A stretch of DNA of 64,000 nt from Botrytis cinerea B05.10 (taxonomy: Eukaryota > Ascomycota > Leotiomycetes > Helotiales > Sclerotiniaceae): positions 1,860,001-1,924,000 of the forward strand of contig NC_037323.1 in NCBI RefSeq assembly GCF_000143535.2, given 5' to 3'. Position numbers and translations under genes: made by a program. A model generated the notes under the pieces. That model was not told the DNA's origin. It ran no database searches and saw only the letters and a list, made by a program, of their open reading frames with translations. This document shows positions 11,842 through 24,342 of this stretch, in pieces. Numbering within the stretch: the first letter of the stretch is position 1; each line of letters opens with the position of its first letter.

Positions 11842-13634
11842 TCAATTTACTAACAAAAGATCTCTAATCTCCAAAGGGATGCAAGGATTAAAGTAGGTCG
11901 TGAGGCTTAAACTTTCCTTCTCCAATGCACAAGATATGTACGATTGGACACCAGAAGAGGTCTCAAGCTGATGGAGAGGTGCCAATTGCTTTAATGCTTT
12001 CATGTAGTCGGCCGCATAAGTTCCTCGCCCATAAAGCTCAAGGTATTTGGTGAGTCCTTTAGCAACTTTCATGTCTGACTGTCCATAGTGCTTGGTTGGT
12101 ATGTATAGCTTGACGTCTGGAAGCGCGTTTGCTTGGTGAATTTCGAAATGGTAGCACATGCCACTGGTGCCATGCTCTCGTAGGGGTAGATCCTCCGATG
12201 TTGAAAATCCAATTGGAAGGTCAAAGGTTAAGCGCCAAAGATCCTTGAGTTCCTGAAAGTTCTTCTCGAATCCTGCTCGTTTCCCCCCCATGCTAAGAAT
12301 ATCTACAACAGAATCGAAGCTAGCTCTAGGTGTACGAACATATATCTTCAATCGACATTCTGAAGATATCATGCAATCGGTTGAGACTATGAAAGGAGTA
12401 GACAATTGTCTTCCATTCTCGTTATCATTGAAAAACGACAACAATTGATCTAGCGTGGTCCATTCATGCTTATCTTTATGTCCGAGGCTTCGAATGGCTG
12501 CTATGATTTTTTCGTGGGCTCGATTGTCAGTTCCTCTCGACTTTGCCCATCCTGGTGGCATGAAGTAAGCCTTGATGGGAGAATCGCTCTTGGGGTCGCC
12601 TTTGAGAAATTGAAAGGCAAGAAACATTGACGAACTGCCCACATCGGCCAGATCTGCTGCTTGGATATGATCCTTAGCTCCAGTGACATCTACGTCTCCA
12701 AATATAGCACGAGACACTTGATGAAACCAAGTCAAGTCTACTTTGGGGTTTACGGAGTCTAGCTCGCGAAGAATTTCTCCGGTGGCGACCTGGTTGAGAG
12801 GATCCTGTGTTGTTCCGGTGAGCGGACCAATTGCCTCAATAACCAGTCTGAGATCAGGCTTCGACATGTTTCCGTTCGACAACAATTTTCCAGTGTCCCA
12901 TTTCCAACTGTATTCGATTGGCTTAAAGTCGTCTTGCATGAAGGACTTCCATTTATATGGTGACCCGCCAGCGAGGGAAGACGATGTTGGGCGAGGACCA
13001 AGGCGCGGTACACTGCAGGGCCAAGGAGTTAGATTCACCTATCAAGAACTAGGGTTTGAAGACAAATGGGTGAAGGGAGGCATTGGTGCTGTTTGGGGAG
13101 GATTAGAGAGTACATGGGATGTAACACAATCATTTTCAATTAACATTGGGGATCAGAGGTGAGTAGTGAGAACAAACATCCGAACGAAAGATTGAACTTA
13201 CAGAACATGATAGTGGAATAGCAAGCCCTCGTACTGCTGAGCGACACTGTATCCAGCATGAAAAAGTAGGGCACCAAGTTGAGGACCGGTTGACTGCCAC
13301 CAAAAGTCGCAATCATCATTTCGTCGAGGAAGCCACTTGGATGTGCTCTCCCAAACAGCAGAGGCTAGTTCTGAATCAGGCACAGCCAACTTATCAATAG
13401 CTAGGCCATTGATATTCTCCTAGCATACAGTTAGCTTATGCTATGTGAGTTTTGATGAGAAAGATTGAGATGGTAACTTGGAACTCAAGACCAAGGTTAA
13501 TCAATCATGCTGGCAAAGGGAGGTTTTTCGACTGAAATTTAGAGCGGAATGAGAGATGAAGGGTGCGGGCAGTAACTTACTTCTATGGATGTTTCATCAG
13601 GCATGTCATTTTGTAACTTGGAGAAGGATGCCAT
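11842..13634 (-). CDS. DMATS-type aromatic (indole) prenyltransferase
   Basis: Soluble ABBA-fold enzyme that moves a dimethylallyl or related prenyl group onto an aromatic acceptor, often Trp or an indole product. Exons 13634-13581, 13419-13202 and 13012-11842 give 480 aa, slightly long for the family. Family hallmarks, in order: FWWQSTGPQLGALLFHAGYS, then YEGLLFHYHVLVPRLGPRP across the second intron, then SWKWDTG, KAYFMPPGWA, KIYVRTP, and near the end VKLYIPTKHYG and TTYFNPC. These include basic and Tyr positions that hold the prenyl diphosphate in characterised members. Starts inside exon 3 are artefacts of not splicing. A TATA-like stretch lies about 105 bp upstream. No NRPS, PKS or terpene cyclase is in the window, so the acceptor is unknown. 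It is the last intact gene before the AT-rich island. Confidence 0.95.
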
Positions 13635-13738
13635 TGTTTCTTTTCGATGAGAATTATACTTTGCAAAAGACATTCAAGTTGAAAGTAAGAAGGAACATGT
13701 GAAGAATATATTAGGTCTAGGAGAACAAAGAGGTAAGC

Positions 13739-13748
13739 TATATATATG
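13739..13748 (-). promoter_or_regulatory. TATA-like box of the prenyltransferase gene
   Basis: TATATATA about 105 bp upstream of the prenyltransferase ATG, in the expected position and followed by a gene-free leader. Confidence 0.4.
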
Positions 13749-14570
13749 CAAGATACCTCGCTTACCAGCAAGGCTTGTTGTATTGCAATTTTGAATGGGA
13801 AATAACAATAATTCACTTAATGTACCAAGAACGCCCAAGAGCACGCTCCGCCTTCAAGCATTCGCTGTGCATGAGTGATTGGAAGCTTGTGTCGAGATAT
13901 TGACCGCGGATTGGTGATCACGAGCGTTCACTTTATACTGTGCCACAATCCTTCAATATCACAAATTGTACTTTACTAATCACTGCAAATCAAACATTAG
14001 AACTATTCGACCCCTATCTTCTCAAACAATCCTTCATATGCACGCTTTAGATCACTGTAGGATCGCACCGATGCGTGGGTAAATGAGATCCTTCATCTGC
14101 GAATTTCAATGCCCCTCAGATGCAGGTGATTCCGATTTACCATTAGCATAACAACTGTAGGCCGGGATTATCTTCAAGGTCCTCGTTTAATGAGACCAAT
14201 AAGTTACTTGAGTGGAAATGCGAATCATTACTTAATATTTGAGCGTTGGCGGTGGTATTGAATGGTAATAAGTCCTTTCAATCTGATAAGTTTAATGCCA
14301 CAGCGAGGAACAAAAATAATAGCTGTACCGGTGAATTCCATGGACTGTAGGGCCTTCGGACTAAGTCTTTTCTAATGGGCTCTGTTTAAGTATCAATACG
14401 GTGATTGATTGGTCGATCATGTGGTGCGGTTGCTCTGAGGTGTGAGTATTTTCTTCGATGATATGATAATATATGTAAATACGCAAACGTAGGTAAATGA
14501 CTTTAATTCGATAACCGCTGTAAGACCAAACGAATGCGAAGAAAACTAGCATTTACATTCGTAGAATTCA
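13749..14570. other. Intergenic transition to the AT-rich island
   Basis: About 0.8 kb of ordinary composition beyond the prenyltransferase promoter. No gene recognised. Composition falls sharply to AT-rich just after it. Confidence 0.5.
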
Positions 14571-14639
14571 ATAAGATTGAATTATTAGAGGTTTACCTCC
14601 TTAACAATCTTACTATCCACAAGGTCTGTAGTACTATAT

Positions 14640-15708
14640 ATATACGAAAAATATAAACTCTTATTTATTAATACCCGATTCAAGTGATTTTATTAATTAT
14701 ATTGAATTTTGGTTTTGTTAGTTTTATGATTCTAAATCACTTTTTTTGTAAAAAAATAATTTAGTTAATAATTCATTAATATATTAATAGAATATAATAA
14801 TATTAGAGTGATTTCATGTTGTATTATTAAAAGAGGTACAAAGAATTATTATTAATACTTTTAATATATTTTTAAAAAATGAATAGAATTATCATATAAC
14901 TTTTTAAAATATACTAAAAGCTGATCAAATATATTATACATAATTTGTATAACAAACGTCTTTCTATTTTCTTTCTCTTATAAATCTAAAAACAAATAAA
15001 AATAATTATATTTCTTAAAACAAATGAGAAAAACAAATTCTTTCTTTAATTTCAAAGATTTATTGTATTTATTTTTTGTATACCCAAAGGATTAAAATAT
15101 ATTATTATATAGGAAATAAAATAAACAGTTTTCATTTAGATTATTCTTAGGTTTTAATATAGTAAAGCCCTATTATATATAATAGCTATAAATCTAATTA
15201 CTAGTTTTACTTATAATACTAAGACAGCAACATTACAGGATTGAACTGTCATTATAATAATAATAAATATATAAAAAGCCTTTAACATTTTATTTAAATA
15301 GTATTCTCTGAATAAAACAATTAAATAAAAACAATCTCTATTCTTACTTAAACTTGTAAATTTCTTTTTTATCAATAAATTAATTAAGATCTATCTCAAA
15401 AACTCTATAATATTAATTATGAAGTAACATATAATATATTAAAGAAATTGATCCTTTTTTAATCCCTATATATTATGTTTAACTAAACTTTTTATATAAA
15501 AGTCTTAATTATATTTCAATTATATTCATAACCTTTATTTAGAAAAAGGTTTCGCTTTATTTAAAAATATTATATAATAAGATAAGAAAAATAAAATCTA
15601 TTTAATATTAGAAAAGCTAAAGATAATTTATTCATTTAAGAACTATAATAATAACTTTAGCTTCAAATGTATTATTAATGATAATCTCATTATAAATTCT
15701 ATTACTGT
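14640..15708. other. AT-rich sequence, no recognisable feature
   Basis: Left margin of the island. Nothing beyond AT-rich sequence and short A/T runs could be recognised; probably decayed repeats. Confidence 0.4.
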
Positions 15709-15710
15709 TA

Positions 15711-16435
15711 CCCCTGTGGTGGCAGAATCCGCGATTGACGAAGTGGCCGCTTTATCAGCCCCAGAAAGTATTCAATATTTTTATAATGTATTGAAAAAAG
15801 CGTTTTTAAAGTATTTATTAGGGAGCTTTTTCTTTCATAAATAATTAGAAATTTTTACTTCAAAGAGATTTAATGAAATTCTTAAATTCTAGCTTAAAAT
15901 AATTAATACTTTATTCATATTGAATTCGATTAATAATTAAATTGAATATAAATATATAAATTAGAACTAAATAAATAATATATATAAATAATATATTCTA
16001 TATAATATAATATAATAATAAAGCTTCTAATTGAAGAATAAATTGAAAATGAAATGAATAATCCCCTTTAAGCTTTCAGCTAATGCCTCCCTCTCTTCTC
16101 CTAGCTCTTCTCCTTCTTTTAATTTTTATATTCGTTTCCTTTCTCCTTTTAACTCTTATGTTCGCTCCCCTTCCATCTACCTTTTCTAGAACTTTAATAT
16201 TCATCAATCCTAAAATCTCTAAGGTTTTTCAGGGTTACTATTTTCTTTTTTTTTATCAAAAGTTAATACTAAACGAATCTCATTCTATATTGATTTCATT
16301 TATCATTAATGAATTGATTATATCGTTATTAATGAATTGAATATATTATAAATGTAATATATATATAAAAAATTTGTATGGGGATTTATATTGAATTTCT
16401 TTTCGTCGAAAGTATTAACTTTGCTACCACAGGGA
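15711..16435. mobile_element. TA-flanked inverted-repeat element, about 725 bp (MITE-like)
   Basis: The left end begins CCCCTGTGGTGGCAG, and the reverse complement of the right end begins TCCCTGTGGTAGCAA. Similarity continues for about 40 bases (TTCGTC is shared further in), and both ends are bordered by TA (15709-15710, 16436-16437), the target duplication of Tc1/mariner/pogo elements. The left repeat keeps its G+C (GACGAAGTGGCCGC), while the right repeat has several C-to-T type changes. A pyrimidine-rich tract at 16081-16200 is the only other distinctive part. No transposase is recognisable. Confidence 0.7.
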
Positions 16436-16437
16436 TA

Positions 16438-18184
16438 CTAGCCGTCGGGGAAAAAGAATTTTTGAGACTGTGAATTCATAGAAGTTTTTTTTTCTTTTTT
16501 TCTTATTTTTGAGATATATAAAATTTTAATTTTAATTCTCTAATCTTTATGGGGGCGAGCCCTCAAACCCTCAATTCTCGCTACGCTCGAGACTTAATTA
16601 TAAATAATAATAATAATAATAGTTTATAAACTTTACTAATCTCTTACTTCTAGCTTATATAAAGATATTAGAAATGTAATTAAACTTTAAAACTTCAAAA
16701 CCTCAAAACCTCAAAATCTTATAATTCTCTTCCTAATTCTCTTCTCTTATTCTCTTCTCTTATTCTCTTCTCTCATTCTCTCTCTTATTCTCGCTTACAT
16801 AACCTGACGGCTTACTAATCAAGGATGTTGAGATTTCGACCTGATAATTGATTAGATTTATAGTGAGATATCTATATTGATATATAACTTTACAATTAGA
16901 GCTTAGAAAATAATAAAAATAATATATTTGAAAAGTGTATAGCAAAATCTAATAGAATATATCTTTAATAATTAATTTATATATCTTTAAAAGATTATAT
17001 ACTAAATTGAAATTATTCTATAATAATTTAGCCTCCTTATCAACTAAAACAACCCTGCTCTAACATCGGCATATTACTTATAACCAATCAAAAGGGGTTT
17101 TATAAATCTACAAATATGAAAATGACTTACTATATAGATATATGATTATATAATACATAAATACATTTCCACTTCGTTTGCTTCTACAAATCCATTAGAG
17201 TAGAAAAATATATTTCTTATTAGTATATTGTTTAATATTATATATATGATTTTAATACGCTCTCTTAAGTAGTATGCTTTATAGTATTCTTTATAGAGTT
17301 AGCTTCTATATATCTTATATAGAGCTAATTGATATTAGTTTCGATTATATATCGCCGTGTGAATTCTTTCTAATTTCTACTTAATCGCAAATTGTAGATG
17401 TAAGTCTGTTTATATGTTACAATCTTAAATCATATACTTTACTATTACATCATTTGGGCTTATAGTCTATTGAAATAGAAAAAGATATTTATTATTAGTA
17501 TATTACTTGGTTTGCTTCTACGAATTCACTAATTATTAATAAATCATATTTATTATAATTGTTGAAGATAATATATATATAGTACTCAATGGAAATTTAC
17601 TTCATATATTATATTTCCATAACAGATCATTTTCATATTTGTAGATTCATGAAACACCTTTTGATTGACTATAAATAATATATTAATATTAGAATAGAAT
17701 TATTTTAATTAATAAAAAGATTAAATCATCATAGAATAATTTCAATTTAATATATTATCTTTTAAAGATATATAATTAATTACTAAAGATGTCTTCTATT
17801 AAAACTTGCTATATATTTTTCAAATATATTATTTTTATCACTTTTTGAGTTCTAATTGTAAAGTTATATATCAATATAAATATCTCATTATAAATCTAGC
17901 TAATAAACTATTAGATCAAAACCTCAATATCCTTCCTTGATTAATAAACCGGTAAATCATATAAGCAGATGATTATTTATATTATTAGAGGAAAACTATA
18001 ATTTCTTATATAAGCAGATCATTATTATTTATAATTAAATCTCGAGTATGACGAGGATCGGGGGTTTGGGGGCTGGCCCCTATAAAGATTAAAGAAATAA
18101 GATTAAAATTTTATGTATCTCAAAAATAAGAAAAAACCTTCTATGAATCCACAGTCTGAAGAATTCTTCTTCCCCGACGGCTAG
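16438..18184. repeat. R1 long inverted repeat (foldback-like), copies 1 and 2
   Basis: Both ends read CTAGCCGTCGGGGAA inward. The plus-strand arm (16438 to about 17200) and the inverted arm (about 17560-18184) share in the same order the terminal segment, a G+C-rich patch (16550-16595; 18040-18085), an ATAATTAA stretch, TTACAATTAGA with the bases around it, and a TATAAATCTACAAATATGAAA-like block. The spacer is about 300-400 bp and AT-rich. No coding capacity is visible. Further copies lie at the opposite island edge. Confidence 0.75.
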
Positions 18185-20995
18185 TTTTATAATTTTAAGA
18201 AAAATCTTAAGTGCAATTTTATTGTATACATAATTATAACAGTGTTTATATTCATCACGAATTAATATTACAATAGGTATAATCATAATTCTTGAAACTC
18301 TTATTTCTAGTAAAACTTATTGTATATATATGAAAGAGTGTTTAATTTATGTTAATTCTTTTCTTGTAGAATAAATTTTCAAAAAACTTGATTTTTCTAA
18401 ATGTTAACAATATTTATAAAGTCATGAAAATATTTATAATAATGGATTATTTTTCTGATTAGTAAGGGAATTACTTTTTTATCATAGATATCTAGTTTGC
18501 TGTTTACTCTTATTTGAAATTCAAAGTTAGTTTATATAAAAAACATTTTTATTATAGTTCATTATCTGGGTAGGATATAACAATTATAATCAACTACTTG
18601 AAAATAAATATGAACAACATTTCTATTGATTTCCTAATAAAATAAAGTATTATTATATTCTCAAATAATAATGAATTGAAGAATGTTTCTGAAATTTGGG
18701 AATTTTAGTATTCAATAATTAATAAAACTATTGAGATAATAAAAATAAAGATATTAAAATTCTTTAAATTTTATTTATTTATTGAAAAATAGAAATACAA
18801 TATAATTATCAAAGCATATTGAGAAACCAATATTTTGATTTCAATATTGAATACCATTCAAATTTCAATTTGAATTCACAATCAGTTTTTTTATTTTACA
18901 AAACTCATCTTTCTTCATACTTTTATACCTAGGTATCTACTACAAGTTCAATAACATAATCACATACAAATTTAAAATGCTTATATCCTATATAGTTATC
19001 GCCCTTATAACACCCTCTTCTTTTCTTATATAATACCACATATGATACTTTCTTCAATGAACTCAATATTTGATATATCTGAAAACCCTTTTACAAAATG
19101 CATTTTTGATTATTCTAATGATATAATTTTCACATTTATCTAATTGATGTAATTGAAAACATTTTTATAAATAATGTTTCGAATCCTTCATAAATCAAAA
19201 TAAAAGAGATTTAAAATTATAAATCTCAGCAAAATATAAGTGCAACGTCAGTCTAATTGTGGCTATTACACTATAACAAATAATCATAGTTTTTAAAATT
19301 TTGAAAAACAAGCTTTATGACTTTTCAGAATCTGAATTAGATTCTAAACCCAAATCTGAATCTAAATCTAAATATATCCTTTCCATTAAATCCATTTAGA
19401 GATGTTAAACTTTTAAATTGAAATCTATGTTTAAATCTAAAATCTTCGAACCAACCAAAAATATGTTAGTTATTTAATGTTAAAGCTTTTCAAAACTCAA
19501 TAAACAAATTAATAAACAAATGGAAAACTGTTGATTATAAACTTACAATGGCAGAATTATTTAAATACCCTGAACCTAATAATAAATTAGATCTTTTTCA
19601 ATATACATTGTAATTTGTACACATTATAACAATATTTCACTTGTAGTAAAAGATTGTTGGATTAATATAGACAGGAATAGTACATTCGATATACATTATT
19701 AGTTAAACATAAACAAAAAGAATAAATATATATTATATACCTAGGTATTATTTCTGTTCATCATCACCAAATTGAAAATGATTTTAATATTTGACATAAA
19801 TTTTCTGAGTTCGAAATGTAAATTGAATATAGGTGACTTTTTATTTCCAAAAAAAATGTGATAGATTTAAGAAATAGATAATTTTTTTATTGGTATTACT
19901 TTAAGCGTGAACATATATAATACCATGAATCACAAATTATGAATAGTTTTATTTCAAAATAGAACATACTTAGGTATCTAAGTATATTTAAATGATCTTA
20001 TTTCAAAATTTGGAAACCAAAATTCAATAACGAGGTAGAATTACTGTAATGGTAAATCAATTTCGTACTGTTAAAACCAAACTTGCTTATTTCTATGCTA
20101 CCAATACTGATATATGTTGATTTTAATATCATTCAATGTTTGATTTCAACTGGTAAGATTCTATGTTAGATTTTAGCTTTGTGATGTAGATTCTGGGTCA
20201 AAATTATGGATTTTAGCTAGTTCTATAATCAATTTTATTCTTCAAAAATCTAAAAGCACTTTTTAGAAAATTCATGTAATAGCTTCTTTAAAAAAGTTTG
20301 AATACTAATTTTGTAAAACTTATAATGTCTAGACTTCAATTTTTAAATTCGGATTTTAACCTTCAACCATAAATATACATTTCAAGTCTTAATTTCAAAC
20401 ATTAAAGGGTTTAATCTGAAGCCGTAGATTATGTAGTAATGCTAGAATCTAAGTACCTAGGTAGTATAAAAATAAATTCAAACTAAGTTTAGTAATACAA
20501 ATATCATATTTTGGATTGTTCGTAGTTTTGAGATATTGTTCATATAAATATCTAAGTAAACAAAATTTGTCTTCTTTGTTTCTTTTCATTATCAAAAAAA
20601 TCAAATAAAGCATGTGTGATACCTAATAAAGTTTTGAAATGAGACTATATATTGGAATCATTTATATAAATACAGGAACTGTAGCAAAATGTTATTATTA
20701 AAAAGCTATTAAAAATGGAATTAATATGATACAAAGGTATATAGGAGATTCAATTAATATAAATTAGATTTCGATTGAAAATTGCTCTTATAAGATACTA
20801 ATAACTTGCTACCTAATAAGGTAAAATTGTACGAAAAATTCGAGTTTTAAAGAAAAACTCCCAAAATTATGTGTATTGATTGAGCATATACTGGTTATGT
20901 GATTGTATTGTGGTTAGTATTTATAAATTTTCTTTATTTCACTTAACGAAAAGCAATTCACATTCTTATCTTCGATCTAATAGTTGATATTCTAA

Positions 20996-21015
20996 TATAT
21001 ATATATATATATATT
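20996..21015. repeat. AT dinucleotide microsatellite
   Basis: Uninterrupted alternating A/T run of about 20 bases in the island. Confidence 0.7.
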
Positions 21016-21629
21016 ACATGGTCTCTTTTTATTCACTTGTCTTATTGTCATTGTAGTGTAATTACATATTTGTATCAATATAAGAGTTTAGATTGAAAGT
21101 AACTTTACGTTTTTGATCTTGGATTTATTAAAAAAAAATTATTTTAACTTTTATTTAGTGTATTCTTTTTAAATAATCTTTTTAAACACATTTTATTTTT
21201 CTGGAATTTGTAAATATTTAATGTTATCAATTCTCTCAAGAGATTAGAAACATTTTATTCTTAAAAAAATCATTAAAAGACTTTTCAATATTTAAAAGAT
21301 TATTAACAATTTAAAATCTTATGAATATCTTCAATCTTAGAATCATTTTAGTTTTCCAGTCTTTTTTCGACAAAGTTAATATTAGAAGTTATAAAAGGCT
21401 AATTTTGATTCTATAAATAGATTGTATTATAATTTGTATAATTTTTTAGTATGCTAAAAACAACGTTATTATGTATTGATTAATATTTGGATTTGTATTT
21501 CAAATCTTCTAAAAAAAATATAAAGTCATTTCTGAATATTCTTAAAATTTCTATATTTTAGTGTTAAAAGTATTATATTGTTTCCTGAATTGATTATTAA
21601 TTTTCAATCTAATAAATAAAAGTATACAA

Positions 21630-21665
21630 GATACAGAGTTGTGCAAGATGTAGACATATTGGTTA
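21630..21665. repeat. Solitary end of the 41475-type element
   Basis: GTGCAAGATGT followed by ACATATTGGTTA matches the right terminal repeat at 43630-43659, with differences of transition type. No partner end was found nearby. Confidence 0.5.
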
Positions 21666-24342
21666 GGTAGATAATAGCTTCAAGATTCTGAATTATTCAT
21701 TTCAATTATCAAATTTAAAGCTTGTAAATCTTAGAGATTGATACTCAAAAATCAAAAGATTACATAAGGGTTTATATATTTAATTCTTCTGACGTTGATG
21801 ACTGTAATGATAATAATAGAATTAAACATATAATTATTATATGATATATGTATCTACACCTTTTGTTTTACTTCAAAAAAGAAGTGAACATTCAACATGA
21901 TTAACAAATTGAAATGAAACAATCTGTGAAATACTAATTAAGAATATAAAGTCTTTTTGTTTAGTTAGAAAAAAGGAAAATGAAAGAGATCAATTTAAAA
22001 TCTAAAAAATGAAGCTACAATTTTTTAGAATGAAAGTAAAATGGAAACGTTCGAGTACACTATTAATCTTTATTGATAAAATATTTATCTCATCAATACC
22101 TGTTTGAGAAGATATTTCATAACTATTTCGAAGAATCAGTTTTTATATGTCCATATAATACCCAATCAAAAGGTCAAAATTCACACTTTAGTTTCATTCG
22201 AAATCTTCGATTAAATAAATAAAGGACTCAAAAATCTATAAAGCTAATATATTTTTCTAGAACTTGAACTGCATTTAAGCTCAATAAAAGTGAATTAAAT
22301 TTTGAATCAAAAATTATCAATCAAAAGAAGCAATGAATCAAAGATTATATTCTTAGTTTAGAATCTGAAAAGTCATCTACCTAGGTATTCGAAAAACGTT
22401 ATTAACAATCTATTAAAAATAAGAAACAAAAAGATTTAGTGAAAGCAACAAACCATACAGCTTTATCGAATTCTAATAGAGTTATAAAAAGAATCCAAAG
22501 TTTTCAGTGCCTTAATGTTAATAAAAAAAGCTACGAATTTTATTGACTTCTTCTTTCATATTGAAAGATCAATTATAAAACAGAAATTGGAGTTTCAACT
22601 TGCGTTTAATATAAATTTTACTATATTCAATTGTAAAATTAACTGTATAGAAAAATTAGTTTAGATCATCGTTTCCTTCTTTTCAATCCCTTCTACAATT
22701 TCAATTCTATCTTTTCTTATGAAACAACTATGGTCATTAGGTACCTAGGTATTGTTAAAATCGATAATACATTAGTAATTCCTGAATTTCCATATTTCTT
22801 AATAGTTATTATACAAATATACATTTAAAATACGAACTAGATTTTGAGTTCTTTGAATTTAAGAAATGAATTGATATTTTGAAATTCGCTTATTTGTGTA
22901 GCAATTTATGTACCCAAGTAAAATTATCTAGGTAGCTAGGTAGTATTTTATTTCATCTTTTATAAACAAAAATAAAAGTTATTATCTAAAGCTTCAACAT
23001 CACTAACATATTGATATTAATAGGCTTTTTATGATTGAAACCCAATTAAGTAAAGAAAATGGAAATGACTTACCTAAGTATGTATCAAACCCGTAGAATA
23101 TTAAAATAGAAGAAGTAAATATTTAATCTAATGATTAATAATTAGGAATATTTTGTATTATAAATTCTTTTAAAAATAGTAAAACACTTTAAAGGTAAAT
23201 AATAAATATACTTTTAAGTATTTTGATGGTTTTGAATTTAATAACAAGATTCAAATTAGAAAAGAAGAAAAAGAGATATCTCGATGAGTTGAATACCTAA
23301 AAGATTTGTATTTGAATTCAAATATAACTTTAAAGATCTTCAAATAAATTGAAGGTGAAAAACTTGATATTTCTCAATATCTTTATAATGAAGAATCTAT
23401 GAGTTTTAAAAAAATCTTTTAATCTATTTAAAGCTTGAGTCAAGTTTTAGTTCCAAAAAAAAATTGAATAGCTTTTATATTAGGTAAATAAAAAGAATAA
23501 TTTTAGATTTCTTAACTAATGGAATATGTCAATCTTATTTGACTATAAATCACGCTGATATTAGATATCACTCTATCTTATGCGTAACATAAAAATAAGA
23601 CGATACTACTTCTGGTATAGAATAGCGTTCTCTCTTTGAAGAAAGTTAGACAGAACAACACTTTTTAATCCATACCTATGTATACTCTTTCTGTATACAC
23701 TTTACGAAGTCTGTCTAATAATAACAGTTTTAGTATACTCATCTGGGTCTAAAAAAAAAGCGAACAATATGATTTGAATTTTAATACACATTTAGATATA
23801 GATGCAAAAAAAAAATTCCATTTATAGTAAAATCTTATTTGTTTGAACAAATATAGAAATTACTCTTTTCAAATTTCGAAAGATCTGTAGATAGCTTCAA
23901 AGTTCGAACTCAAATAAGATAATAATTAAAATCTTTTAAGAATTTTAATATATAAAAATCATGTAATACAAATAAAATACAGATTCTAAAACATATTAAA
24001 ACTAAATTTGAAAGTATTAATAATTCAATACTATTTTTAACAATAAAAAAGAAAAATCTTATAGTTGAACAATATATCGAAATAATAAACTTATGACAAT
24101 AATAAAATAAATGTTAAAACTTTTAGATTTCAATTATATTATAAACTAAACGAATGCTTTAGGAAAATATAAAGATTAAAAGATAACAATTCGATTCTAT
24201 TTTTCCTTTCAAAGAATATCTGTTTGTACAAAGGTCTCATAGTGTGTACCCAAACTATATTTCTGTATACTATTATTCCGCAAGAAATTTTAAAATATAG
24301 AAATAAATTGAAAAAGAATTAATAAACTTATATTTTAATATA

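Larger units (their letters stand above)
18185..24340. other. Island core, left part: no gene
   Basis: 6 kb of AT-rich sequence without coding potential. It holds palindromic decamers (first at 18926), a solitary transposon end at about 21630-21665 related to the element at 41475, and an AT dinucleotide run near 20996-21015. Confidence 0.5.

Noticed and set aside
16083..16340. 85-codon Leu/Phe-rich frame that looks like a membrane protein
   Set aside because: It arises from a pyrimidine-rich tract inside a small inverted-repeat element and has no further support.
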